The notes beneath the pieces are model-generated. The model was given only the letters and a program-made list of their open reading frames with translations, was not told the DNA's origin and did not search any database. A program made the position numbers and the translations under genes. A stretch of 36,712 bases of DNA from a virus: the IMG/VR virus record IMGVR_UViG_3300033998_000048, positions 1-36,712 of that record; one strand, written 5' to 3'. Positions within the stretch are counted from its first letter, which is position 1. Every line of letters starts with the position of its first letter. Shown here piece after piece: positions 24,070-31,515 of the stretch.

Positions 24070-24876
24070 TCACTCCGCTTTCACAATTGCTTCATAAATA
24101 ATGCGCTCTACACTTGTTTGACCTCGCTGCATCGTTTCTGTTCTTATTCCGGTTATCTCTATCTTGGTGTTCCTCGGCATGAGCCATTCTGTTTCCCCAA
24201 TCTCCCCCCGTCGTCTTGCCGCCATTGCTTTTTTAGAATCCCAGTACGTTTCTGCATAAAATCCCTTTGTGCCCTTGGGTGCTGCAATTTCAAGAATAAC
24301 CCCGCGATCTCCTGCAAACGAGTTTGCGGTTTCTGCTTTTATTGTCGTTGATAAAAAGGCTTTATCTTGAATGGTTCGGCCAATATAAGCTTTCGCCTCA
24401 TCTATAGAAGCTGGCAAAACATCTTTTACTCCCCGGTAGAGTATCATATCTTTAGTGCTCTTATGATTGTTGGCCATCTTATCGAGTTCTGCCACGCGCT
24501 GCCTGATTTCTGGTTGCCCCTCTCCGGTTCTGCAATAAGCATTCATCTCTGTGCATCCATTTCTCATGTATTGGTGTAAAGCGCGTTGTTGTTCTTTTGG
24601 AGCTGATTTTACATAGTCGTGGTTATCGTCCCAAAGTTCTTTATCAAGTTCCAGTGCTCTTTTCATGTTTTCTTTTCGATCTACCAGACTTGGTCTTGCT
24701 ATTGTTACTTTTTGGGAGGTTGTTGTTTTTTGCCTTTCCCTATCTATAAGCTTATCCCTAAGTTTTTGGTCTTTAGGAATAGAAAAACTGGTAGCTGCAT
24801 TTGCCGTTGCAAACCGCCCCAGTCTATCGTGGTAAGGGTTATATTTAATCAGTGTCTCCATAAAAAGCGACGCCAT
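24070..24876 (-). CDS. ADP-ribosyltransferase effector linked to the phage head
   Basis: From the ATG at 24876 (AGGAGGG five bases upstream) this is a 268-residue protein; a longer frame from 24915 overlaps the MuF gene end. Residues 11-22 are KYNPYHDRLGRF, followed by SFSIPKDQKLRDKLIDRERQ, a segment shared with the XkdF fusion gene. The C-terminal 120 residues are an ADP-ribosyltransferase of the R-S-E type: ILYRGVKD (R148), KAFLSTTIKAE (S176), and GETEWLMPRNTKIEI with the E-x-E pair at 228-230. Such enzymes move ADP-ribose from NAD+ to a target protein. Next to MuF it is probably packaged in the head and injected to modify host proteins early in infection. The target is unknown. Confidence 0.88.
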   Translation of the reverse strand: MASLFMETLIKYNPYHDRLGRFATANAATSFSIPKDQKLRDKLIDRERQKTTTSQKVTIARPSLVDRKENMKRALELDKELWDDNHDYVKSAPKEQQRALHQYMRNGCTEMNAYCRTGEGQPEIRQRVAELDKMANNHKSTKDMILYRGVKDVLPASIDEAKAYIGRTIQDKAFLSTTIKAETANSFAGDRGVILEIAAPKGTKGFYAETYWDSKKAMAARRRGEIGETEWLMPRNTKIEITGIRTETMQRGQTSVERIIYEAIVKAE

Positions 24877-24887
24877 TGAATCCCTCC

Positions 24888-25748
24888 TCATGCCTCCTCG
24901 TACAGTACTGTACACCTACAATGCGGGTGTAGTGGTGGTAGCAATACCCGCTTCCCGTTAATATCCTCAAAGTGTGCATCCATCGGAACCTTCACATTAT
25001 CCAATGGTGCGCAGCGTTCACAGGTCCTTTCATCGTCTGCCGTACACCATACTTTGTTTACAAGTCCTATAAGACCTCTTTCCTGCGCCTGAATAATTCC
25101 TTGGTGCGTGCCATTGTTGTATGCAAACGCGAGTTCCGTTCTCGCTATCCGCATTGCTCTGTGTCGGTGGAGCCTTGCCGCATAATTGGCCGCCAGCTTT
25201 TTGGCTTCTTTATACCCACGCCCTGCTTCCCGGAGGTTGTTAAAATAATTTGATACAGCCGTTGCTTCCCGGCTTGTAAGTCCGATAGTTGGTCTTATAA
25301 CTCTACTCAATTCATCTACCGTAAGGTCTCCAAGAATGGCAGAGCGTTCTATCATAACCTGCAGCGCTTTTTGCTGTTCTGTTGTGATTCCTGCGACCAG
25401 TTCAGCGCCTCTCTGCTCTATCCAATCTCTTATGCCATTCCTGGCAAAGTCTATCTTGAATGCATATTTTCTTGCCTCAACTTCAGCTGCCCTTTCTATT
25501 GCCTCTCTATACATCGGCGCCAGGACTCTGACCACAAACCTTGCATAGTCCTGCTGCCATTCCATCAAATATTCCAGTGGTACCTGTCCTGAAAGAATGG
25601 CATCTCGCAGCTCCGCGTATGTGATTGCCCTTTGCTGGTTTTCCCACATACTTACAAGTACTTCCGCAAGCTGTGCTTCTTTTGGCGATAGGAAAGAGCG
25701 TAATCTTTCAAGCGCCGCAGCTGCCTCTTTATTTTTGGCTATGAGCAT
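24888..25748 (-). CDS. MuF-like minor head protein (SPP1 gp7 family)
   Basis: This 286-residue protein has the Phage_Mu_F layout: a helical N-terminus, RTELAFAYNNGTHQGIIQAQ near residue 202, and a C-terminal zinc-type knuckle CTADDERTCERC with LPPLHPHCRCTVLYEE. The family sits inside the head near the portal and takes part in DNA delivery. Many MuF proteins carry C-terminal toxin domains; here the effector is a separate gene immediately downstream, starting within a few bases of the stop. ATG 25748 follows GGGTGAGA. Confidence 0.92.
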   Translation of the reverse strand: MLIAKNKEAAAALERLRSFLSPKEAQLAEVLVSMWENQQRAITYAELRDAILSGQVPLEYLMEWQQDYARFVVRVLAPMYREAIERAAEVEARKYAFKIDFARNGIRDWIEQRGAELVAGITTEQQKALQVMIERSAILGDLTVDELSRVIRPTIGLTSREATAVSNYFNNLREAGRGYKEAKKLAANYAARLHRHRAMRIARTELAFAYNNGTHQGIIQAQERGLIGLVNKVWCTADDERTCERCAPLDNVKVPMDAHFEDINGKRVLLPPLHPHCRCTVLYEEA

Positions 25749-25752
25749 GGTC

Positions 25753-27189
25753 TCACCCTCTCGCTCGAACCCTACCGAGGATCCGTTTTGCCATCTCTGC
25801 TTCTTCAGGATTGTCAGGCTCTAGGTCGTCTTCCTCTTCTTCTGAATCTTTGTTATTGGTCCTCGGTTTGTTCATGTTGTTATCCTGCTGCTTCTGCCGC
25901 CTGTCCATAGCACCGTCATCCTCCATTTTCTCTGGTAGATTGCCAACTCTCCTGATGTAATTCTCCAGATTCTCATCAGGGATAATAATACCTACGCCGG
26001 TCATTTCCTTGATAAAGCTGGACAACTGACTTAAATCTGGTGTCTCAACATCCCCATGGACAAGCTTCGGGTAATCCGTCATGCCTTTGAATGCATCTGC
26101 ATTCAAGTCAAACAGTCTCGGAATTGCTTGGTTGTTGAACGCTTCCGCTATAATGTCCAGGTAAGCTCCTATTGCCATGCTGAACATCTCTGTTTTGTCG
26201 CTGCTCAAAGCAAAGCTCCCTACCTTCTGGTGCCCTATAAGAATAAAGTCTGCCAGCATGGTCATTGCTATCCTGGTGTCATAACGCTCAATAATTGCGT
26301 TTGTGTCAAAGCTTCTGCGCCCTCCGGTCGATAGAAGTTGAAACTGCCAACCGTTAGGAAGTACAAGACCTTCCAGAGCATCTCTCCTGATATTCTGGAC
26401 AAGTCTTTCTGCATGGAGTCTTATCTTCGTCATTTCCGGATCGTCTTCGTTCCATATGTCCATGTTCTCAGGGGTTGTCAAAACAGGATAGCCTGCCAGA
26501 TCTCTCTCAATGCCTATACCCTCTATCTCCTGTATCCTGCGTTTAAAATACCATGCTCTATATGCATTTCTCAAAATAGAACGGCCTTCTGGGTTGTTTT
26601 TTCTGCTCTTGGTCTTAATGTGTATTGCTTTTTCTATCGGTATCGTCGCCATGTAAAAGTTCGGTGGCGCTACCTGCGTCATGCCAAGAAGATTATCTTC
26701 ATCGTCGTATACCCACTCCCAAAGTGTTTCCTGTGCTCTAATAGGCAGCTTTCTCCATCCTATCAGGCCGTCATCGTATTTGCTACGCATTCTTGGGTCT
26801 CCGCTGTTTCCATTTCTGCGCTTGTATACTATCTCGTGATAGGTCCACCCAAATGGTAGAAAGGACAACATTTCACTAATAGTATCAATCCATGAGTCTT
26901 GCATGTCGTCCAGACAGCTTTTTAAGAAATCCGCCGCTTTCATATCTACATTGCTTGTGCTGGCTGGCTCAACATCCCACGCCGCCTGCTTGAGAAGTAT
27001 CTCTATCGCATATAGGCAGGCGCCGACGGTTTCGTCGTTCTCGCTCATTTCTTTATAAACCTCTATGCCTTTCCTTCCCTGAAGCTCGCGGAGGAATTCT
27101 TCATAAAAAAAGCCGCCGTACCTTCTCTGGCCAATGCGGCCCAGTTCTTTCATTGCGTTTTGGTTGTTGATGTTTGTACTTGTCGGCAT
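25753..27189 (-). CDS. Portal protein (DUF935/Mu gp29-like)
   Basis: From the ATG at 27189 (AGGTGAT upstream) this is a 478-residue protein. A longer frame from 27285 runs through the tRNA-like element and is rejected. Markers are NDETVGACLYAIEILLKQAA (residues 50-69), MLSFLPFGWTYHEIVYKRRN near 109, RNAYRAWYFKRRIQEIEGIG near 198, and a C-terminal acidic tail ending in RILGRVRARG. These match DUF935 portals, the dodecameric ring through which DNA enters and leaves the head. It is followed by the MuF gene, as in Mu- and SPP1-like phages. Confidence 0.93.
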   Translation of the reverse strand: MPTSTNINNQNAMKELGRIGQRRYGGFFYEEFLRELQGRKGIEVYKEMSENDETVGACLYAIEILLKQAAWDVEPASTSNVDMKAADFLKSCLDDMQDSWIDTISEMLSFLPFGWTYHEIVYKRRNGNSGDPRMRSKYDDGLIGWRKLPIRAQETLWEWVYDDEDNLLGMTQVAPPNFYMATIPIEKAIHIKTKSRKNNPEGRSILRNAYRAWYFKRRIQEIEGIGIERDLAGYPVLTTPENMDIWNEDDPEMTKIRLHAERLVQNIRRDALEGLVLPNGWQFQLLSTGGRRSFDTNAIIERYDTRIAMTMLADFILIGHQKVGSFALSSDKTEMFSMAIGAYLDIIAEAFNNQAIPRLFDLNADAFKGMTDYPKLVHGDVETPDLSQLSSFIKEMTGVGIIIPDENLENYIRRVGNLPEKMEDDGAMDRRQKQQDNNMNKPRTNNKDSEEEEDDLEPDNPEEAEMAKRILGRVRARG

Positions 27190-27215
27190 TGTATCACCTG
27201 CCTTATTATAATTTC

Positions 27216-27239
27216 CCCGGCGGTGCGGGTACCGCCGGG
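27216..27239 (-). promoter_or_regulatory. Perfect 9-bp hairpin ahead of the portal gene
   Basis: CCCGGCGGT at 27216-27224 and ACCGCCGGG at 27231-27239 pair perfectly around GCGGGT. There is no T run on either strand, so it is not a standard terminator. It lies 27 nt upstream of the portal ATG and about 20 nt after the tRNA-like T arm. It may protect or process the transcript, or affect portal translation. Role not known. Confidence 0.6.
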
Positions 27240-27245
27240 TCAAAG

Positions 27246-27311
27246 GAGGAAAAGTCCCCAGCCGCCGGAATCGAACCGGCACCATGCTACGGTTAGTACT
27301 GGTCCTGCCTG
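27246..27311 (-). ncRNA. tRNA-like 3' half (canonical T arm plus acceptor strand); probable tRNA remnant
   Basis: The minus strand has a canonical T arm, GCCGG-TTCGATT-CCGGC, followed at once by GGCTGGG, as in the 3' end of a tRNA. Upstream, ACCAGCT can pair with GGCTGGG as an imperfect acceptor, but only 32 nt remain between acceptor and T arm, too short for normal D and anticodon arms, and no good anticodon stem forms. A separate 7-bp stem, TGCCTGG/CCAGGCA, lies just upstream. I read this as a degenerate tRNA or tRNA-mimic segment rather than a working tRNA. Confidence 0.35.
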
Positions 27312-27352
27312 GAGCTGGTATAAATATGAACCAGGCAATATGCCCAGTTCGA

Positions 27353-27592
27353 TTATACTATCATGTAGTTAATAACTTGCACAGAAGGGTTTGTCTTAAG
27401 CCTGAATTCCTCATCGTAAGCGGATTTATAATACTCTGCTTTGCTTGGTATCTGTTTGGTGTTGGTTATAATCTCAATCGCCCCTGTGGGTAACTGCACA
27501 GCAACGATTAAGTACTTAGCTGTTTGTACATGTGCAGAAGCCTCAGCTTCAAACCTCTTTTTAAGTGCTGCCCTTGCATTTTCTGTATCCAT
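27353..27592 (-). CDS. Hypothetical protein between terminase and portal
   Basis: This 79-residue protein has an N-terminal helix (NARAALKKRFEAEASAHVQT), then a beta hairpin (YLIVAVQLPTGAIEIITNTK) and a SKAEYYKSAYDEEFRLK helix. GAAGGGAGAA precedes the ATG. It has no membrane segment and no family I recognise. Small genes of this size often sit between the large terminase and portal in clostridial phages. The gene ends beside the tRNA-like element. Confidence 0.7.
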   Translation of the reverse strand: MDTENARAALKKRFEAEASAHVQTAKYLIVAVQLPTGAIEIITNTKQIPSKAEYYKSAYDEEFRLKTNPSVQVINYMIV

Positions 27593-27609
27593 ACTTGTTT
27601 CTCCCTTCT

Positions 27610-29103
27610 CTACTTTTTCCAGTAACTTTCCTTTGTCAGCGTTGTATCAGTTGGTGGACCTGATGTTATAGGTTTATCGTAAAGATATAAAATTCCCTGA
27701 ACCAATGCATCCACCGTATCTTTGTATCGTGCTTTCGGGAACCTCAAAAGGTCCTCGATAAGGTCTTTTACCCATGGTGCTATGCTTGGGTCCGGGAAGT
27801 ATATATTGCCTGCCTCAAAATAAGGTGTTACGGATATTGCTCTCTCTTCCTTGCTACCCTTCGGTGTAAACTCGACCATGCCTGGGACTTCTTTACGTAG
27901 AAAACTCACAACTGCTGGTCCATTTGCTTTATCCTCAACTACTATTGCTCTGGCTTTCGGATGCTTGCCTTTCATCATACGCACAGCTGCCACGCTTGCA
28001 GTAAACTCCATTTTGTCATTGATCATGTCGATGATATATATGTCTGCTCCGGCTCTCCCCATCACTATGCCTGCACATTTAGCACTTCCGTTTGTGTCCT
28101 TGAACGGCATATCCCAGGATTGTATCTGCATGCTCATTCTCGGAAGCTGCTTGTAAAAGTTATTCATCCATGCGCGTTTAAATATAAGACCTTCTGCAGG
28201 TGCTGGTCTCTGCTGGAATTGTCCGCTGAATTGTTCAGACCCCATGCTTTTTTTGAGGTTTTCGAGGGTCTCTTTCGAGAACCTCTCCGCATTCAGCAGA
28301 TCTCCTTCGTTACGGATAACTTGCTTATGGCTCTTTGGAAAGTATATAATCGTCTTTTCTTCAGCTATAGCCGGAAGGCATAAGTGCTCATAGCCGAGTT
28401 TCTCTTCGAGAATGTGTCCTGTTAGGTCCTTATCATGTAACCGCTGCATAATTATAATAAAAACACCCTTTTCCGGGTCATTAAGACGCGTTTGCAGGGT
28501 GTTCTGAAAGAAACTTATCGTTGCTTCTCTTTCCGCTTCTGAATTTGCCATTTGCGGGTTTTGGGGGTCATCCAGGATGATAATATCTCCACCTTCACCT
28601 GTCAGGCTTCCTCCGGTGGATGTACTGAACATGAAGCCTTGAAAGTTGTTCTTAAAGTATGCTTGCTGGTTCATATCATCCTTTAAACTAAATCTGTTAC
28701 CCCATCTTTTTTGATACCATGGCGACCTTATAATGTCTCTGGCCAGTATGTTGTGTTTCCTCGACAGGGTATCGGAATATGAAACTTTAATAAAGCGTTT
28801 TTCAGGATTCCTGATCCATGTCCATACTGGAAAACAAACGGTTACCTGTATGGACTTCATGTGTCTGGGTGGAATGTTAATAATTAGCCTCCGTATTTCT
28901 CCGTCCCGTACCGCTTGTAGATATTCACTTATCAGATCTGTGTGCCAGTTGTGAACATATGTTGTTCCCGGTTCTATGACATCCCAGGCTTGCTTTATAA
29001 ACTCGGACAGATGGCGCTCTGCTCTCTCGGTCCGTATTGCTTCGCGTAGTACCTCTGGGCTAAACGTCGGACTTTGAATATAGCTTTTCAAGTAATCCTT
29101 CAA
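27610..29103 (-). CDS. terL: Terminase large subunit
   Basis: This 497-residue protein has the packaging ATPase motifs: a Walker A-like NIPPRHMKSIQVT near residue 77, Walker B GGDIIILDDPQ near residue 168, and a C-terminal RNase H-like nuclease core with IQSWDMPFKDT near residue 325 and AIVVEDKANG near residue 387. It cuts concatemers and pumps DNA through the portal. The frame starts with TTG at 29103 inside the small subunit gene; a second TTG at 29091 with AAGGA just upstream is also plausible. Overlap of about 40 bp with terS suggests translational coupling. Confidence 0.95.
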   Translation of the reverse strand: MKDYLKSYIQSPTFSPEVLREAIRTERAERHLSEFIKQAWDVIEPGTTYVHNWHTDLISEYLQAVRDGEIRRLIINIPPRHMKSIQVTVCFPVWTWIRNPEKRFIKVSYSDTLSRKHNILARDIIRSPWYQKRWGNRFSLKDDMNQQAYFKNNFQGFMFSTSTGGSLTGEGGDIIILDDPQNPQMANSEAEREATISFFQNTLQTRLNDPEKGVFIIIMQRLHDKDLTGHILEEKLGYEHLCLPAIAEEKTIIYFPKSHKQVIRNEGDLLNAERFSKETLENLKKSMGSEQFSGQFQQRPAPAEGLIFKRAWMNNFYKQLPRMSMQIQSWDMPFKDTNGSAKCAGIVMGRAGADIYIIDMINDKMEFTASVAAVRMMKGKHPKARAIVVEDKANGPAVVSFLRKEVPGMVEFTPKGSKEERAISVTPYFEAGNIYFPDPSIAPWVKDLIEDLLRFPKARYKDTVDALVQGILYLYDKPITSGPPTDTTLTKESYWKK

Positions 29104-29647
29104 ATTGCATCAGCTCCTCGTCCGAGAGCTTGCTGAGGTCTATTTCTGTAGGATGTATCGTTACCTCCCCTTTGAGCTTTGCCTCAACGGTTCCCTCCGT
29201 CTTTTGATTTACGTTCTCTGTGGATTCACCTCTGGACAGCCGCTCCAACTTTGCTCCGACATCGACCAGTCTGGCTACATCATTTGCGCTTATATCTTCA
29301 TCAGACAGTTTCAAAAGACCTTTTGCAGCTTTTGTTAACAGCTGAGTTGCCAGCTTGGCGTGTCTATCTCTCATTTCGAGTATCTCTTTTTGTCTCTTTT
29401 CTCTGGCTTGTCGGTCCAGTTCAGCATCGTATAAAGTCGCACGCTCTACCCAGTTGTATTTGCTGCTCCATCCTCTTATAAGCGTGGTACTTTTTGATAA
29501 GTTTTGAGCAACCTTACGGATACTTCTTTCCGTGCCCATATCCCTATACAAACAGAAGGCTTCAAAGGCTTTTGAGGATTCTCCCGGCTGTCTATCCCAT
29601 GGTTGAATTTCAACATCTTTGGCGGTGTTTTTTTTAGCTGCCATCAT
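29060..29647 (-). CDS. terS: Terminase small subunit
   Basis: From the ATG at 29647 (GGGAGGCGGAC upstream) this is a 195-residue protein, adjacent methionines making the exact start uncertain by a codon. An N-terminal helix-turn-helix is visible (RSIRKVAQNLSKSTTLIRGW), followed by a coiled-coil oligomerisation region (RQAREKRQKEILEMRDRHAK) and a C-terminal acidic tail (EIDLSKLSDEELMQFEGLLE) that probably contacts TerL. It recognises the packaging site. The start overlaps the end of the methyltransferase gene and the end overlaps terL. Confidence 0.88.
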   Translation of the reverse strand: MMAAKKNTAKDVEIQPWDRQPGESSKAFEAFCLYRDMGTERSIRKVAQNLSKSTTLIRGWSSKYNWVERATLYDAELDRQAREKRQKEILEMRDRHAKLATQLLTKAAKGLLKLSDEDISANDVARLVDVGAKLERLSRGESTENVNQKTEGTVEAKLKGEVTIHPTEIDLSKLSDEELMQFEGLLEKLYSKSDV

Positions 29648-31235
29648 GTCCGCCTCCCTCATTCTTCATGACTGCTGCAAGAGCTTCCTCATTGGCTCTG
29701 TCGTTCTCTTCTTTCAGTCTTGCATAGGGTATCCGATGACCGTCTCTCTCACACATAACCGTTATGTTTCCGGTCATTTTCACATATCGGTTGACAATAA
29801 CATCCACATATATCGGGTCAAGCTCGACAAGGTAAGCTTTGCGCCCTGTTAGTTCTGCTCCTGCCATGGTGCTGCCGCTTCCGCCGAAAAAGTCTATCAC
29901 CAGTTCTCCCGGTTGTGTGCTGTTCTCAAGAGCACGGGTTACCAATTCTACGGGTTTTTGTGTCGGGTGTTCCGTCTTGGTCTCTCTGGATACTTCCCAG
30001 ACTGTACTTTGCTTATCCTCGCTGTAAATAAAAACAGACCTGTCGTCAGGCAGTCTGATGTATCTTATCTTCTTGCCTTTTGGCGGCTTATCCGCGAGAA
30101 ATATTTTCCCTCCGGCGCCATCTGTTATTACAAGTCCATTTCCGAGGACCGTGTCTAGTGCTCCCTTTCGCCTCAGCGTTGCTCTCCAGACTGTTTTCTG
30201 CGTTCTGTCGCCATAAAACCTGGGCGAGTAACCTGCTTTACTTGCATAGAAGCACGGCTCATGTGCCCACTGGTAGTCTGCATGGCCGAGAACCGCCCCA
30301 TTCTTTACCCATATGATGTATTGGTTCTCTATAAGACCTGCTGATGTCATAGCGTATTTAAAATCATCCCTAGTACTGCTTGCATGCCAAATATAAAACG
30401 CAGCCTCATCAATTGTGAATGCTGCGTAGTTCTTAAATGCTGGAAGTAATAAATCCTTTACCAGATTATCTCCCGTCAGATCGTCATTTTTTATCATATC
30501 AAACTTGCCGCTCTGGGTCTCATAGCTTACCCCATATGGCGGTTCTGTAAAAACGCAGTGTGCTTTTTCTCCGTCCATTAGCCTCTCAATTGTGGCCCGG
30601 TCAGTTGCACTTCCGCATATCACTTTATGTGGTCCGAGATACCAGAGGTCTCCGGGTCTGCTCATTGGTATTTTAGGCACTTCGGGTGTTTCATCTATTC
30701 CGTCATCTGTTATATCATCTGCCCCTTCCATGGCAGCGATTATGTTTGCGAGATCATCTTCTGTATATCCTGAATAAAGCACCGGGATTTCTCCAGTGTC
30801 CATTTCCTCAATTAGTTCCATCAGTAGTTTATTGTCGATTTCTGAAAGTTCTGACAGTCTGTTGTCAGCTATAAGGTCGGCCCACTCTTCCGCCTCGCTG
30901 GCATAGTTCTGGTAATCAACTGGAACCACTTCTGTTCCCAGTAGTATTGCCGCCTGCAGTCGCCCATGCCCGCGAACAATGTACCCGCTTCTTTTGCTCA
31001 CAGTTATCGGCGCTCTCCACCCCTGGCCTTGTATGATCTGCGCCAGGAGTTTTATTTGTTCCTTTGGATGCTGGTTCGGATTCCTTGGATTCGGCACCAA
31101 CTTTCCTATCGGTACCAACTCGTCATATGCGCAAAACACAGGTATTTCTCCAGCCACCGTTCTTGGTTCTGCTTGTGTCTGCGGCAACTCTCTTATTACG
31201 GTACCTCCTTTTTTGTTTGTCTTTTTACCTGCCAT
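29634..31235 (-). CDS. ParB-like nuclease domain / DNA methyltransferase fusion
   Basis: This 533-residue protein has a ParB/Srx-like N-terminal domain (VPIGKLVPNPRNPNQHPKEQ, then RSGYIVRGHGRLQAAILLG near residue 85), and a beta-class amino-methyltransferase C-terminal part. Motif IV reads FTEPPYGVSY near residue 230, with E where D or N is usual, and motif I is VIDFFGGSGSTMAGAEL near residue 460. It would methylate adenine or cytosine amino groups, perhaps protecting phage DNA from host restriction. Such ParB-MTases are common next to terminase genes. AGGAGGG precedes the ATG. No partner restriction enzyme is visible. Confidence 0.92.
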   Translation of the reverse strand: MAGKKTNKKGGTVIRELPQTQAEPRTVAGEIPVFCAYDELVPIGKLVPNPRNPNQHPKEQIKLLAQIIQGQGWRAPITVSKRSGYIVRGHGRLQAAILLGTEVVPVDYQNYASEAEEWADLIADNRLSELSEIDNKLLMELIEEMDTGEIPVLYSGYTEDDLANIIAAMEGADDITDDGIDETPEVPKIPMSRPGDLWYLGPHKVICGSATDRATIERLMDGEKAHCVFTEPPYGVSYETQSGKFDMIKNDDLTGDNLVKDLLLPAFKNYAAFTIDEAAFYIWHASSTRDDFKYAMTSAGLIENQYIIWVKNGAVLGHADYQWAHEPCFYASKAGYSPRFYGDRTQKTVWRATLRRKGALDTVLGNGLVITDGAGGKIFLADKPPKGKKIRYIRLPDDRSVFIYSEDKQSTVWEVSRETKTEHPTQKPVELVTRALENSTQPGELVIDFFGGSGSTMAGAELTGRKAYLVELDPIYVDVIVNRYVKMTGNITVMCERDGHRIPYARLKEENDRANEEALAAVMKNEGGGHDGS

Positions 31236-31259
31236 TCACTTTCCCTCCTCGTGACAATG

Positions 31260-31321
31260 AAAAACCCGGCGCTTCATGCCATTACTCGCGTGGTACGCGA
31301 TCCTGGTCAGACGCCGGGTTT
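31260..31321 (-). terminator. Structured leader hairpin, possible terminator, ahead of the late operon
   Basis: AAACCCGGCG at 31262-31271 pairs perfectly with CGCCGGGTTT at 31312-31321. Inside the 40-nt loop is a second hairpin, TCGCGT/ACGCGA (31286-31291 with 31295-31300, loop GGT). On the minus strand the outer stem is followed by T5. It lies downstream of the sigma-A promoter and 25 nt upstream of the ParB-MTase start. It may end early transcripts or act as a leader that responds to antitermination. The long loop makes a simple terminator less certain. Confidence 0.55.
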
Positions 31322-31358
31322 GCGTTATATAATCCCCTCTCATGATAAACTATTTTTT

Positions 31359-31377
31359 ACGGGGATATATTCTCCGT
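31359..31377. promoter_or_regulatory. Imperfect palindrome in the leader (possible operator)
   Basis: ACGGGGATATATTCTCCGT is nearly self-complementary (ACGG/CCGT with GA/TC inside). It lies just downstream of the expected transcription start of the sigma-A promoter, so it could bind a regulator or fold in the RNA. No protein is assigned. Confidence 0.4.
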
Positions 31378-31382
31378 GATGG

Positions 31383-31410
31383 TTCCCATGATAACATCAT
31401 AACATGGGAA
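31383..31410. promoter_or_regulatory. Inverted repeat overlapping the -10 box (operator candidate)
   Basis: TTCCCATG at 31383-31390 and CATGGGAA at 31403-31410 form a perfect 8-bp inverted repeat with a 12-nt spacer, within which ATGAT/ATCAT (31388-31400) forms a second palindrome. The repeat covers the -10 box at 31396-31401, so a bound protein would block or control the promoter. Confidence 0.6.
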
Positions 31411-31424
31411 TATTTTCATGTCAA
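31396..31424 (-). promoter_or_regulatory. Consensus sigma-A promoter for the morphogenesis operon
   Basis: The minus strand reads TTGACA (31424-31419), a 17-nt spacer, then TATGAT (31401-31396). This is a near-perfect vegetative promoter. Transcription would start near 31389 and run through a leader of about 150 nt into the ParB-MTase, terminase and head genes. The preceding gene is a putative late regulator. No other promoter of comparable quality was noticed, though I did not scan the window systematically. Confidence 0.75.
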
Positions 31425-31515
31425 TTTCATGTTTTTTTCAAAGTTTTTTCACTGCGCCCATGGTATTGCAAGCCGCTTCAGGCAATAGTTTTGAGCTTGT
31501 TATCATCTCCTTGGT

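Noticed and set aside
27190-27285. N-terminal extension of the portal protein (about 32 residues)
   Set aside because: The extra codons are basic and low-complexity, run through the hairpin and tRNA-like T arm, and the internal ATG at 27189 has its own ribosome site.
29634-31235. Plasmid-type ParB partition gene
   Set aside because: The ParB-like domain is fused to a methyltransferase and lies beside terminase, with no ParA; this is the common phage ParB-MTase.
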